A DNA stretch of 64,000 nucleotides from Rhodococcoides kyotonense (lineage in GTDB: Bacteria; Actinomycetota; Actinomycetes; Mycobacteriales; Mycobacteriaceae), in the NCBI RefSeq assembly GCF_001645385.1, contig NZ_LVHI01000032.1:186001-250000 (forward strand). Direction: 5' to 3'. The translations under genes were made by a program, and so were the position numbers. Below are positions 1-7,861 of the stretch, one piece after another (within the stretch, counting starts at the first letter, position 1; every line of letters begins with the position of its first letter). The notes under the pieces are model-generated. The model searched no databases and was not told the DNA's origin. It saw only the letters and a list, made by a program, of their open reading frames with translations.

Positions 1-93
1 TGTCGAACCGGTGACGATCGAATGCGCGGATGCTGCCGGCGCTCCGAGGATCAGTGCCGCCAGCGCGAGCAGCGTGACTGTCAGCGACCTCAT
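1..93 (-). CDS. CopC-like copper resistance protein, 5' part only
   Basis: Only the first 31 codons lie in the window; the gene runs off the left edge. They read as an N-terminal signal peptide (short basic start MRSLT, then a leucine/alanine-rich core, then AASA) followed by AHSIV. Exported CopC-family proteins typically begin with His after the cleavage site, where it helps bind copper. The ATG overlaps the stop of the upstream YcnI-type gene by four bases (ATGA), so the two are translationally coupled. YcnI and CopC are often neighbours in copper loci. The family call is inferred from the signal peptide, the N-terminal His and this neighbour; the main domain is out of view. Confidence 0.6.
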   Translation of the reverse strand, partial: MRSLTVTLLALAALILGAPAASAHSIVTGST

Positions 94-755
94 GACCGGC
101 GGCCCCTGATGGCTGCGCCGAGGCCGAGTGCGGCACCGAGCGCGCCGAGGACGAGCGCGACGCCTGCGATCCAGCGGGCGGTGTTGTCCGAGGAGGACGT
201 CGACGACGCTTCGGTACTTGTCTCCGACGTGGTGGCGGCACCGTGACCGCCGTGCTCGGAGCCGCTCGCGGCGGCCAGGGAGAGCATCGGCGCCGGGTGC
301 TCGGGTTCCTCGCTGCCGGTCGTCTCCTCCGTCCACTCGACGACCTGGCCGTCGTCGTAGGTCTGGACGGCGGGGAACGACACGGTGTCTTCCTCGGGCA
401 GCGGGCCTGCGGACAGCAGGAACTGCTGGAACTGGCCTGGGCCGACCTCGGATCCCGGCTGCGCCGTCCACGTGACGGCAGTGGCGAGGCCGTCGCCGTT
501 CTTGTCGACGGTGGCCGTCCACCCCGGAATCGGCTGTGTGCGAGCCGAATTCAGATCCGGAAGTTCGACGCGCAATGACGTGGTCGCGGCCGTGTCCGAT
601 TCGGTCGGAACGCGGAAGGTGAGGACGGTGTAGCCGCCCTGCTCGGCGCCGGGAGCCACGACCGACACGTGGGCCGACGCAGCGCCCGCGCCGACGACGA
701 GGGCGACCGATGTGGCGCCCGCGACGATCGAGGCACGACGAATGAAGCTGTTCAT
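90..755 (-). CDS. YcnI family (DUF1775) exported copper-binding protein
   Basis: A 221-residue precursor. Residues 1-28 form a signal peptide ending in AASA, so the mature protein would start at His29 (HVSV), the conserved N-terminal His of YcnI proteins that takes part in copper binding. The DUF1775 beta-domain follows to about residue 150, then a Thr/Ser-rich, low-complexity linker (about 150-190) and one C-terminal membrane segment (about 193-214) ending in basic residues RGRRS. It is therefore probably anchored outside the membrane. It sits between a putative membrane partner (802-1326) and the CopC-like gene, on the same strand and overlapping the latter by 4 bases. The role in copper handling comes from the family; the layout is seen directly. 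Confidence 0.85.
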   Translation of the reverse strand: MNSFIRRASIVAGATSVALVVGAGAASAHVSVVAPGAEQGGYTVLTFRVPTESDTAATTSLRVELPDLNSARTQPIPGWTATVDKNGDGLATAVTWTAQPGSEVGPGQFQQFLLSAGPLPEEDTVSFPAVQTYDDGQVVEWTEETTGSEEPEHPAPMLSLAAASGSEHGGHGAATTSETSTEASSTSSSDNTARWIAGVALVLGALGAALGLGAAIRGRRS

Positions 756-775
756 GATGAATCCTTCTCGATGAC

Positions 776-805
776 GTAAGTGAAGTGAAGTGGAGGTTCA
801 CTTAC
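776..805. promoter_or_regulatory. inverted repeat upstream of the YcnI gene
   Basis: GTAAGTGAA (776-784) and TTCACTTAC (797-805) are perfect 9-base arms separated by 12 bases. The right arm contains the stop codon of the preceding membrane-protein gene; the left arm is about 20 bases upstream of the YcnI ATG. It could be an operator for a copper- or stress-responsive regulator, or a weak hairpin in the readthrough mRNA. No poly-T run follows on the minus strand, so a classical terminator is less likely. Confidence 0.4.
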
Positions 806-1326
806 TTCGGCGGACCACGCCTCGAGATGGTCGTCGTGAACGGACGCTGCGGAACGTGCAGATACGCCGCAGCCCCGACCCGGCCGGGTGCGGACGTGTC
901 GGGAAGGGGGAGTGGGGGATCGAGGACTGCACGGACGATCGACGTGACGGGTCCGTAGAGACGCTCGGCGGCATGGACGAGCGCTCCGCCGACGACGGCT
1001 GCGACGAGGTGGAACGCGAGCATCGGCGGTCTCGGCAACAGCGAGTGCGCGTGCGCCGTCTCGTGAACGTTGCCGACCGTCAGCGCGACGTGCGCCGCGA
1101 GCTGGCCGAGTGCGAGCCCACCGAGTAGCAGTGCGGCGTGGGTTCGGCCGTGCCTCGGACTCGGTACGGCGACGAGCGTCCCGACGCCGATGCCGACGAT
1201 CACCAGGAACACGAACGACGACCCGGCAGGAAAGCCGCCGCCTGCGAGCCCGTGCGCCGCGACGGCGGTGGTCACGACGAGTGCGCCGACGGCTCCGCCA
1301 CGGAGGGAGGAGGCCGTCGACGTCAT
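802..1326 (-). CDS. polytopic membrane protein of the copper cluster
   Basis: 174 residues with about four hydrophobic segments (roughly residues 10-28, 35-55, 65-85 and 100-120) and histidines near the membrane segments (TVGNVHETAHAHSLL, MLAFHLVAA). The C-terminal 50 residues are Pro/Arg-rich and soluble. No named domain is recognised. It lies directly upstream of the YcnI gene on the same strand, only 46 bases away, so a role in copper uptake or handling is a reasonable inference from context alone. The gene ends inside the inverted repeat at 776-805. Eight bases separate it from the DUF6474 gene upstream. Confidence 0.7.
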   Translation of the reverse strand: MTSTASSLRGGAVGALVVTTAVAAHGLAGGGFPAGSSFVFLVIVGIGVGTLVAVPSPRHGRTHAALLLGGLALGQLAAHVALTVGNVHETAHAHSLLPRPPMLAFHLVAAVVGGALVHAAERLYGPVTSIVRAVLDPPLPLPDTSAPGRVGAAAYLHVPQRPFTTTISRRGPPK

Positions 1327-1333
1327 GACGGGA

Positions 1334-1987
1334 CTAGCGAACGCCGAGACGCGCGAGCAGGTCGGCTTCGATGCCGTCGAGCTCGGCGGAGATAGCGTGG
1401 TGTGCAGCCTTGCGACGCGGAGCAGGCATCTGCTCGGACGTGCGGACCGCGGTGCCGAGGTCGCTCAGGCGCTGGCTGATGGCGTCGGCGAACTTGCGCG
1501 TCTCCGCGTCGCCGGAGTGCGACGCGGTGACCTGGGCGAGCGATTTCTCGGCGCCGGCGATGCGTGCGCTGAGCTTCGCGCCGTAGCCGGTGAATTCGCC
1601 GAGCTCGGACGGGCTGACACCGAGTTTGGTGGCCTTGCGATCGTCCAGACGGCCGCGAACGACCGACGCCACGCGATAGGCGATGGGCGTCAGAACCGGG
1701 ACGAGGACGCGTGCGATACCGATGTACTTGCGTACCTGGGCTGCATTGAACGAGCCCTGCGCCGCCGCCTTCTGCTGCGCCTTCAGCGTCGCGACCTGCG
1801 CCTTTTCGACGTTCTTCTGCGACTTGGCCTCGACGGCGTTCAGCTTGCGCTGCGCCTTCGCGATGGACTTCAGCTGCTTGCGTTCGTTCTTCGCGCCGAG
1901 CTTCGCTTCCAAGGCGGCCTTGTGTTTGAGCGCCTTCGCCTCGGCCCTGCGGGTGGCACGACCCTTGCGCTTACCGAACAAACCCAT
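1334..1987 (-). CDS. DUF6474 family protein
   Basis: 217 residues. The N-terminal 75 residues are extremely basic and helical (Lys/Arg/Ala/Glu-rich, starting MGLFGKRKGRATRR), which would make a charged coiled coil. A short hydrophobic stretch, VRKYIGIARVLVPVLTPI, follows at about 86-103 and may be amphipathic or membrane-associated. The rest is helical. It resembles the DUF6474 proteins of Corynebacteriales, whose function is not established. Divergent from the nuclease gene at 2090, with about 100 bases between starts. The ATG at 1987 is chosen because MGLFGKRK is a typical start of this family. Confidence 0.75.
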   Translation of the reverse strand: MGLFGKRKGRATRRAEAKALKHKAALEAKLGAKNERKQLKSIAKAQRKLNAVEAKSQKNVEKAQVATLKAQQKAAAQGSFNAAQVRKYIGIARVLVPVLTPIAYRVASVVRGRLDDRKATKLGVSPSELGEFTGYGAKLSARIAGAEKSLAQVTASHSGDAETRKFADAISQRLSDLGTAVRTSEQMPAPRRKAAHHAISAELDGIEADLLARLGVR

Positions 1988-2089
1988 CGACGAGGCCCCT
2001 TACGTCAGCATTTCCGTACGAACGACAGCCTATCCGTAACGCTTGCGGGGTGGCGCCCGGAGCCGGTGTCGGTGTATGGACATAGGCTC

Positions 2090-3703
2090 GTGCCCGTGAA
2101 CAGTCGACGCGCCACGCGCACCGAGGCATCGGTACTCATCGATGCCGGGTGCCTCACTCGGTGCAGGCATCGACTGTATCTGGACACCGCCTATTCGGCC
2201 CTGCTGCGTGACGAACCCGAGAATCCGGGTGTGCGTCAACGGCGTGAGGCAGCGCAGGCGCATCGCGAGGCCATTCGGTCGACGCTGTCGGCGCAACTCG
2301 ACGGATGGGTCGACATCGACGCGCCCGATGCAGCGTCGTCGGCGAATCGAACGATGGACGCGTGTCGGCGCGGCGCCCCGTGGATCTGGAATGCGGTGCT
2401 GCCCCTCGATCGAGACGCAGGTCGACGCGGCCGCAGTGAGTTGCTGATGCTCGATCCGGCCGGCGAGGGCTACATCCCGATCATCGTCGTCAATCACAAG
2501 GTCACCGACCCCGGTCGTGGTGCCACGACGTCGCCGCTGACCGAATGGGCACCCGTCGTCGACGAGACCCGCAAGGTGCGCAGTCAACTGCGCGACCAGC
2601 TCAGGCTCGCGCACCTGTACCGAATGCTCGACGCGCAGGGCCTCGCGAGTCCGACGGCCACCGGCGGTGCCATCGGATATCGCGCCGAGTGCATCCTCGT
2701 CCACGACCTGAATTCGGTGTTCGCAGAATACGATTCGCGTTTCGCGGACCGCCTCGCCGTCGCGCGGGGTGAGAGCGTCACGGTGCCGTCGAAGGTCAGT
2801 GAATGCCGCGCGTGCCCGTGGTGGTCGGACTGCCTGCCGCAGCTCGAGGCAACGCGGGACGTCAGTCTGGTGGCGTCGGGCGGACGGGCCGAGGCGCTGC
2901 GCGAGCAGAACGTGTACACCGTCGACGAGCTCGCGAGCTGGGACGGCCCCGAGCCCGAGAACTGGCCGTTCGGCAGTTTCGACGACGCCGTGGCCGCTGC
3001 GGCGGCATGGCGGGCCGACGTTCCGCTGCTGCGTCGGACCGAGCACGTCACCGTGCATCGCGCGGACGTCGAGGTCGACGTCGACATGGAGAGCTACCAG
3101 GAACACGGCGCGTACCTGTGGGGCACGCTGCTGACCGAGCGGGGTGGCCCCGAGCCCGTCTATCGCGGGTTCGTGACGTGGGATCCGCTGCCCACCGTCG
3201 ACGAGGGCAGGTCGTTCGCCGAGTTCTGGTCGTGGCTGACGACCGTACGCGCCGACGCGGCTGCACAGGGGAAAACCTTTGCCGCGTACTGCTATTCGCG
3301 TCAGGCCGAGGACAAGTGGTTGCTCGATTCCGCGCGACGCTTCGGCGACGTCCCCGGCGTGCCGACGGAGGCGGAGATCCGCGAGTTCATCGACAGCGAG
3401 CAGTGGGTCGACATCTACCAGGCGGTCAGCGATCAGTTCATCTGCCCGAACGGCAAGGGGCTCAAGAAGATCGCTCCCGTCGCCGGATTCACGTGGCGTG
3501 ACCCCGAAGCGGGCGGCGAGGCGTCGATGGGGTGGTACCGGGAAGCCGTCGGCTACGACGCGGAACCGGACCTCACGCAGCGCAAGAGGTTGCTGGTGTA
3601 CAACGAGGACGACGTACAGGCCACGAAGGTGTTGCGCGAGTGGATGACCGACCGCGCGGACGCCGAGATCCCGACGCTGGAGGCGTTGCGCGCGCAGGCG
3701 TGA
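2090..3703 (+). CDS. TM0106-family RecB/Cas4-like putative nuclease
   Basis: About 537 residues. The N-terminal half resembles a RecB/Cas4-type nuclease: an early DAGCLTRCRHRLYLD motif and, near residue 240, CRACPWWSDC, which with an earlier Cys could bind an Fe-S cluster as in Cas4 and AddB. The C-terminal half reads as an RNase H-like 3'-5' exonuclease fold: acidic residues in EVDVDMES at about 327-334, then GLKKIAPVAGFTWRD and a late LLVYNEDDVQATKVLREW (an ExxDV element typical of DEDD exonucleases). Substrate unknown. There is no helicase domain and no CRISPR array nearby. The frame is open far upstream, but that stretch is antisense to the DUF6474 gene; GTG at 2090 or 2096 is the plausible start. 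Confidence 0.75.
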   Translation: MPVNSRRATRTEASVLIDAGCLTRCRHRLYLDTAYSALLRDEPENPGVRQRREAAQAHREAIRSTLSAQLDGWVDIDAPDAASSANRTMDACRRGAPWIWNAVLPLDRDAGRRGRSELLMLDPAGEGYIPIIVVNHKVTDPGRGATTSPLTEWAPVVDETRKVRSQLRDQLRLAHLYRMLDAQGLASPTATGGAIGYRAECILVHDLNSVFAEYDSRFADRLAVARGESVTVPSKVSECRACPWWSDCLPQLEATRDVSLVASGGRAEALREQNVYTVDELASWDGPEPENWPFGSFDDAVAAAAAWRADVPLLRRTEHVTVHRADVEVDVDMESYQEHGAYLWGTLLTERGGPEPVYRGFVTWDPLPTVDEGRSFAEFWSWLTTVRADAAAQGKTFAAYCYSRQAEDKWLLDSARRFGDVPGVPTEAEIREFIDSEQWVDIYQAVSDQFICPNGKGLKKIAPVAGFTWRDPEAGGEASMGWYREAVGYDAEPDLTQRKRLLVYNEDDVQATKVLREWMTDRADAEIPTLEALRAQA

Positions 3704-3725
3704 GGGATTGCCGTCGCCCCCCACG

Positions 3726-3776
3726 GCATCGATGGACCGCGGCAACCGTCTATCGGCTGCCACGGTCCATCGATGC
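3726..3776. repeat. 51-bp nested palindrome, copy 1
   Basis: Outer arms GCATCGATGGACC / GGTCCATCGATGC enclose an inner palindrome GGCAACCG / CGGCTGCC around TCTAT. It sits between the nuclease stop and the end of the convergent dehydrogenase gene, so it may serve as a bidirectional terminator. Four more copies of exactly 51 bp occur at 8523, 25794, 32624 and 48547. Confidence 0.9.
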
Positions 3777-3792
3777 GATCGGGTTGGGGAAA

Positions 3793-4560
3793 CTACCGCG
3801 GCGCCATGCGGATCGCGCCGTCCATGCGGATGGTCTCGCCGTTGAGGTAGTCGTGCTCGGCGATCATCTGCACCAGCTGCGCGTATTCGGCGGGCTGAGC
3901 GAGGCGCGACGGGAACGGCACGCTTGCTTCGAGGCCCTTACGGTACTCCTCGGTGACGCCGGCGAGCATCGGGGTGTCGACGATGCCGGGTGCGATCGTG
4001 TTGACGCGGATGCCGACCTGCGCGAGGTCACGCGCCGCGGTGATCGTCATCGCGTGCACGCCACCCTTCGAGGCGGTGTAGGCGATCTGACCGATCTGAC
4101 CCTCGAACGCCGCGACGGAGGCGGTGTTGACGACGACGCCGCGCTGGCCCGAGTCGTCGACCGTCGGCAGCGACTGCATGCGGTTCGCGGCCAGGCGCAT
4201 GACGTTGAACGTGCCCAGCAGGTTGATGGTGATGACCGTGCGGAAGAGCTCGAGGTCGTGCGGGCCCTTCTTCGACAGGATGCGGCCGGCCCAGCCGACA
4301 CCTGCGCAGTTGACGACGATGCGCAGCGGGACGCCTGCGCCGGTGATCGTGTCGAGGGCTGCCTCGACCTCTTCTTCGCTGGTGACGTCGGCGGGGATCA
4401 GCGTGACCCCGTCCGGAACGTTGTCACCTGCGCGTTCGATGGACTGCGCCAGATCGAGGCCGAACACGGTGGCACCCGCCCCCGCGAGTCGTGCGGCCGT
4501 CGCGGCACCGAGGCCCGACGCGCCTCCTGTGACCAGAGCTGCTGTTCCCGAAATCTCCAC
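3793..4560 (-). CDS. SDR family NAD(P)-dependent oxidoreductase
   Basis: 255 residues, the usual length for a classical short-chain dehydrogenase. The cofactor motif TGGASGLG is at residues 11-18, with an acidic FGLDL at the end of beta-2 favouring NAD. VVNCAG follows, then the catalytic Ser in VVVNTASVA, and YTASK supplies the catalytic Tyr and Lys. The pattern is close to HSD10-like 3-hydroxyacyl-CoA dehydrogenases, which suggests a fatty-acid or branched-chain substrate (inference). The GTG at 4560 is chosen because AAGGGG lies 8 bases upstream and VEISGTAALVTGG is a normal SDR start; an open extension to 4677 has no SDR-like content. It ends opposite the 51-bp repeat. Confidence 0.9.
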   Translation of the reverse strand: MEISGTAALVTGGASGLGAATAARLAGAGATVFGLDLAQSIERAGDNVPDGVTLIPADVTSEEEVEAALDTITGAGVPLRIVVNCAGVGWAGRILSKKGPHDLELFRTVITINLLGTFNVMRLAANRMQSLPTVDDSGQRGVVVNTASVAAFEGQIGQIAYTASKGGVHAMTITAARDLAQVGIRVNTIAPGIVDTPMLAGVTEEYRKGLEASVPFPSRLAQPAEYAQLVQMIAEHDYLNGETIRMDGAIRMAPR

Positions 4561-4682
4561 TGACGAATCCCCTTCGCTGGTCGTGCCCGGTAATGCTCTC
4601 GCCCTGCACCATAACTGGGACGTCCAAGCATTGGTGCGGCGCCCGCCACATCCCGAATCGGTCCAGCTGCGAGTCACATCGG

Positions 4683-5708
4683 TTACGGGATGCGGGACGA
4701 CCCGTCGTGCGCGTACTCGACGCGGTAGGTCGACTCCGGGGAATCGACGAGCATCGTCGCGAGCACCGGTCGACCGGGCGGGAGCAACCGAATGGTGGCC
4801 GAGCCGCTCTCGAGGTCGTCGAGGTACCGGGCGGCCGACGTCACGATGGTCGCGCGCACCTCGTCGGGCAGGTCCCCGTCGGCATGGTCGTCGAGAAGCA
4901 CGACGCCGACGCCGCGTCGCCGCGCGGCACGCACCGAATCCTGCAGGACGGGGTCGACGAGACGACGCGCACGCAGCGAATCACGCAGATCCGCTTCGAG
5001 GACGACGCACGCCATCGCCTCCTCGTAGTCGAGATTTGGCCCGGTGACGGCACGTTCGAGCAGGGGGCGTGCCAGCGCATCGAGGCGTTCCAGCTGGGCG
5101 TCGCGTTCGTCGAGGACGGCAGCGGCAGCGGCCTGAGCGGCGATGCGCTCGGTGGACTGCCTCCGCAGCTCGAAGATGGAGCGTCCGAGCGGTCTGATGG
5201 TGAACGCGAAGAACGTCGCCATCAGTAGCGGGGCAGCGTTGATCAAGCTGTAGGACAACCCGTAGTGCGCGCCCTGACCGGTCTGCACGGCCCACAGCAC
5301 GGTGATGCCCACCGACATCAAAAGGCCGAGCCATGCCAGCGGTGTCCGGCCGCGCACGCACATGAACGTGTACATCACGACCGACATGCCCAGCGGCCAG
5401 GTCTGAAGCGCACTGGTCAGCGGCACGGGGACGGCAGCGAAGACCAGCGCGCAGGTGATCGGGCCGACGGCCGCCAACGCCACGGCGGGCAGTCGGGGTA
5501 GCGGGTCGCCCGGAGTCATGACGACGCCCAGCGCGCCGGCCGCGGTGACACACGCGGCCACCAGGACCGGCCAGACGGGGTCGACGCCGTCGAGCGTCGA
5601 CAAGGCGCACGTGACAGCGGCGAGTGTGTAGAAGCCGACGAACCAGTACGCGGCGCGCGACCGGATGCCGATGAGGTCACGGATGTCCTCGCCGTCGTGC
5701 TCGTTCAT
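4683..5708 (-). CDS. membrane protein, kinase-like partner of the adjacent histidine kinase
   Basis: 341 residues with an N-terminal half of about six hydrophobic segments (to about residue 165), then a helical linker LRRQSTERIAAQAAAAAVLD and a soluble C-terminal half ending in EYAHDGSSRIP. The shape matches the adjacent histidine kinase (membrane domain plus cytoplasmic part), but no phospho-acceptor His motif and no N or G boxes are visible. It may be a degenerate, non-catalytic sensor subunit. The ATG at 5708 overlaps the stop of the kinase gene (ATGA), so the two are coupled; another in-frame ATG lies at 5720. I do not recognise a named family. Confidence 0.7.
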   Translation of the reverse strand: MNEHDGEDIRDLIGIRSRAAYWFVGFYTLAAVTCALSTLDGVDPVWPVLVAACVTAAGALGVVMTPGDPLPRLPAVALAAVGPITCALVFAAVPVPLTSALQTWPLGMSVVMYTFMCVRGRTPLAWLGLLMSVGITVLWAVQTGQGAHYGLSYSLINAAPLLMATFFAFTIRPLGRSIFELRRQSTERIAAQAAAAAVLDERDAQLERLDALARPLLERAVTGPNLDYEEAMACVVLEADLRDSLRARRLVDPVLQDSVRAARRRGVGVVLLDDHADGDLPDEVRATIVTSAARYLDDLESGSATIRLLPPGRPVLATMLVDSPESTYRVEYAHDGSSRIP

Positions 5709-6883
5709 TGCTGTGCCCATGACAGCTGAACGGTTGTGCCGGCGCCGGGAGCCGATTCGAGCCGTGAGGAACCACCGGCAAGACTCTTCATTCGGCCGTG
5801 GATGCTGACGGCGATGCCGAGGCGGTGCGGCGGGACGTGCGCCGGATCGAATCCGGAACCGTCGTCGCGCACCACGACGTCGAGGAGTCCGTCGTCGACG
5901 CGGATGGCGACCGCGCGGGTGGCGTCGTCGCCGCCGTGTCGGACGCTGTTCCGGACGGCCTCCGACACGGCCGCGCCGAGCGTGCGCACGGCGTCGGCCG
6001 AGAAGCGTCCGCTGTCGGCCGCCCCGACGGTGACGGTGACGGTGATGTGTTCGTCGACAGTCGTTGCGGCAGAACGTAGATGGGCGACGGTTTCGCTCGC
6101 GTCGAATTCGGTGACGACCGCGTGTGCGCGTAGCGAATCCAATTGCGCGAGAGTGCGTTTCGCTTGCTGAACGACCCCGTCGGTGCGTCCTTGCCTGGCG
6201 ACCGCGAGCAGGGTGGACAACACGCCGTCGTGAATCAGAGCGTCGAAGCGCTCGCGTTCGACCGCTCGTGCGCTGACGGCTGCCGTCGCGGATACCTGCC
6301 GGTGGGTGGCGTCGATGGTCGCGTCGAGAATGCGGGCCGTCCTGAAAGCACCGATGGTTGCGGCGAGGAACACCGAGCACAGGACGAGTGCGAAGACCAA
6401 TTCCGCGAACAACGGCGCATCGACGAGAGTCGATCGAAGTGCGTACTGACCGATCTGGACCGACGACACGGCCGCTGCCAGATAGGCGAACGCGAGCCAG
6501 CCAGGAAACGCGCACCCGGCTGCGAGTCCTGCAACACCGGGGAAGGTCGCCAGCGGCATACCGTTCATGTCCGGGGTGCCGTTCCATGCGAACCACCACG
6601 TCAGTGCCGCTGCCAGGTACGTGACAGATGCTGTGGCAGCCGCGATTCGAACCCATGTCGCGTCCGGGGCGACCGACGCGGCGGCCATGGCCAGCCCGGT
6701 GCCGAAGACGGCGACGGTGCTGGTGGGTGTCCACCACGACGCGGTGAACGATGCTGTGCGAACGATTTCCGGAAACAGCATCACGAGGTAGATCAGATAG
6801 CCGGCTGCGATGAAGCGGGCGAACGTGCGAAGCAGTCGATCCGACGACGAATGCTCACCCGTGCCGTCACGGTCGGTCGTCAT
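5705..6883 (-). CDS. membrane sensor histidine kinase (NarL/HPK7-like)
   Basis: 392 residues. About six membrane segments (roughly 20-190) are followed by a coiled linker and the dimerisation/phospho-acceptor region, with ALIHDGVLSTLL at about 215-226 (His followed by Asp, as in the HisKA_3 class). The ATPase domain shows an N box EAVRNSVRHGG, a G1 box VVRDDGSGFDP, LGIAVSIHGRMKSLAGG and a final GAGTTVQLSW. It would autophosphorylate and pass phosphate to a NarL-type response regulator. None is encoded next to it, so the regulator is elsewhere or replaced. Overlaps the kinase-like gene downstream by 4 bases. The ligand is unknown. Confidence 0.85.
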   Translation of the reverse strand: MTTDRDGTGEHSSSDRLLRTFARFIAAGYLIYLVMLFPEIVRTASFTASWWTPTSTVAVFGTGLAMAAASVAPDATWVRIAAATASVTYLAAALTWWFAWNGTPDMNGMPLATFPGVAGLAAGCAFPGWLAFAYLAAAVSSVQIGQYALRSTLVDAPLFAELVFALVLCSVFLAATIGAFRTARILDATIDATHRQVSATAAVSARAVERERFDALIHDGVLSTLLAVARQGRTDGVVQQAKRTLAQLDSLRAHAVVTEFDASETVAHLRSAATTVDEHITVTVTVGAADSGRFSADAVRTLGAAVSEAVRNSVRHGGDDATRAVAIRVDDGLLDVVVRDDGSGFDPAHVPPHRLGIAVSIHGRMKSLAGGSSRLESAPGAGTTVQLSWAQQ

Positions 6884-6926
6884 GCATCCCCGTCCCTCGT
6901 CTCGGCGGACGAGTGTACGGCGGTGA

Positions 6927-7637
6927 CTACTTGTCGTTCAACACGTTCTGCTGTTCGAACGACACCTCGTCGCGGTTCTTTCGGCGACGGGTGGCGGCGA
7001 TCGCGATCCACGCGATGACCGAGACCACGAACACGACGGCTGCACCGATCGCCGGAGCCGCGGTCTCCGGCATGACGCCGTCGAAGAACAGGGAGACACC
7101 GAAGACGAAGAACAGAACCGCCGCACCGATGCGAATGAAGTTCTCGGGCAAGTGTTTACCGAGGACGGCTCCGACGACGATGGCCAGCGCATCGGCGGCG
7201 ACCATGCCGACCGTCGAGCCGATCCAGACGCCGAACCAGTTGTTGTCGGCGGCCAGGGTAACCGTCGCGAGCATCGTCTTGTCGCCGAGCTCGGCGAGGA
7301 GGAACGCGGATGCGATAGCGATGAATGCCGAGCGTCCGACCTTCGACGCCTTCTCGCCTTCCTCGTCGGACAGCGAATCGCCTCGCAGCGTCCACAATCC
7401 GAAGATCACGAACGCGATGCCCGCGACGATCGAGACGATGTGGGTGGGGATCGACAGGCCGAGGAAGTGGCCGACGGCGACCGAGACCAGGTGGGTGACG
7501 GCGGTAGCAGCCGTGATTCCGCCGATGACGACGTACCACTTGTAGCGCAACGCGAACGTCATGGCCATCAACTGGGACTTGTCGCCGAGCTCGGCGACGA
7601 AGATGACAGCGAAGCTGAGGAACAGGGCGGACAGCAC
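6927..7637 (-). CDS. TMEM165/GDT1 family manganese (cation) exporter
   Basis: 236 residues made of two homologous three-helix halves separated by an acidic loop (GDSLSDEEGEKASKVGRSAF). Each half carries the family signature: VAELGDKSQLMAM at about 14-26 and LLAELGDKTMLATVTLA in the second half. GDT1 proteins exchange Mn2+ or Ca2+ for H+; bacterial members expel manganese. GTG at 7637 is chosen because GAAGGAG lies 9 bases upstream and the signature follows at normal distance. The leader carries a yybP-ykoY riboswitch (7644-7785) whose helix sequesters this same Shine-Dalgarno, so translation should rise with Mn2+. Confidence 0.93.
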   Translation of the reverse strand: MLSALFLSFAVIFVAELGDKSQLMAMTFALRYKWYVVIGGITAATAVTHLVSVAVGHFLGLSIPTHIVSIVAGIAFVIFGLWTLRGDSLSDEEGEKASKVGRSAFIAIASAFLLAELGDKTMLATVTLAADNNWFGVWIGSTVGMVAADALAIVVGAVLGKHLPENFIRIGAAVLFFVFGVSLFFDGVMPETAAPAIGAAVVFVVSVIAWIAIAATRRRKNRDEVSFEQQNVLNDK

Positions 7638-7643
7638 GGGGTG

Positions 7644-7785
7644 AGACTCCTTCGGTCGTCTTCTCTGACCGAAGGTCTCGCCCACCGCCTGTCTCGAGAC
7701 GGTTCACTGTGCCGGGCTGCGCATCGATCCGCGCTGCCAGTATGTCGACACAGCAATTGGGGGCTACTCCCCTTCGCTGCGGTCC
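7644..7785 (-). promoter_or_regulatory. yybP-ykoY manganese riboswitch with SD-sequestering expression platform
   Basis: On the minus strand the leader contains GAAGGGGAGTAGC (7775-7763), the conserved 5' box of the yybP-ykoY family, and ends in GGGCGAGACCTTC (about 7683-7671), the conserved 3' box. GAAGG and CCTTC can pair as helix P1. The same 3' segment, CCTTCGGTC, can instead pair with GACCGAAGG just downstream, which contains the Shine-Dalgarno GAAGGAG. The two helices exclude each other: Mn2+ should stabilise P1 and free the ribosome site. The motif reading is direct; the switching direction follows what is known of the family and the Mn-exporter gene behind it. Confidence 0.85.
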
Positions 7786-7815
7786 AGATTAGGAGGGGGT
7801 TCGTGAAAAGTCCAA
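7786..7815 (-). promoter_or_regulatory. probable promoter of the riboswitch transcript
   Basis: On the minus strand TTGGAC (7815-7810) and TAATCT (7791-7786) are separated by 18 bases, a fair vegetative promoter. Transcription would start at about 7779, immediately before the riboswitch 5' box. Confidence 0.55.
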
Positions 7816-7861
7816 CGGCACAATAAGTTTGGGATCCCGAACTTACGCGTTCGGGCCCAGG

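Noticed and set aside
1070..2089. Long upstream extension of the nuclease frame (open from 1070)
   Set aside because: It is antisense to the DUF6474 and membrane-protein genes, its composition is not protein-like, and family homology begins at about 2100.
2030..3763. 577-codon frame on the minus strand opposite the nuclease gene
   Set aside because: It mirrors the codon pattern of the plus-strand gene, is Arg/Pro-rich, and shows no domain; a shadow frame in high-GC DNA.
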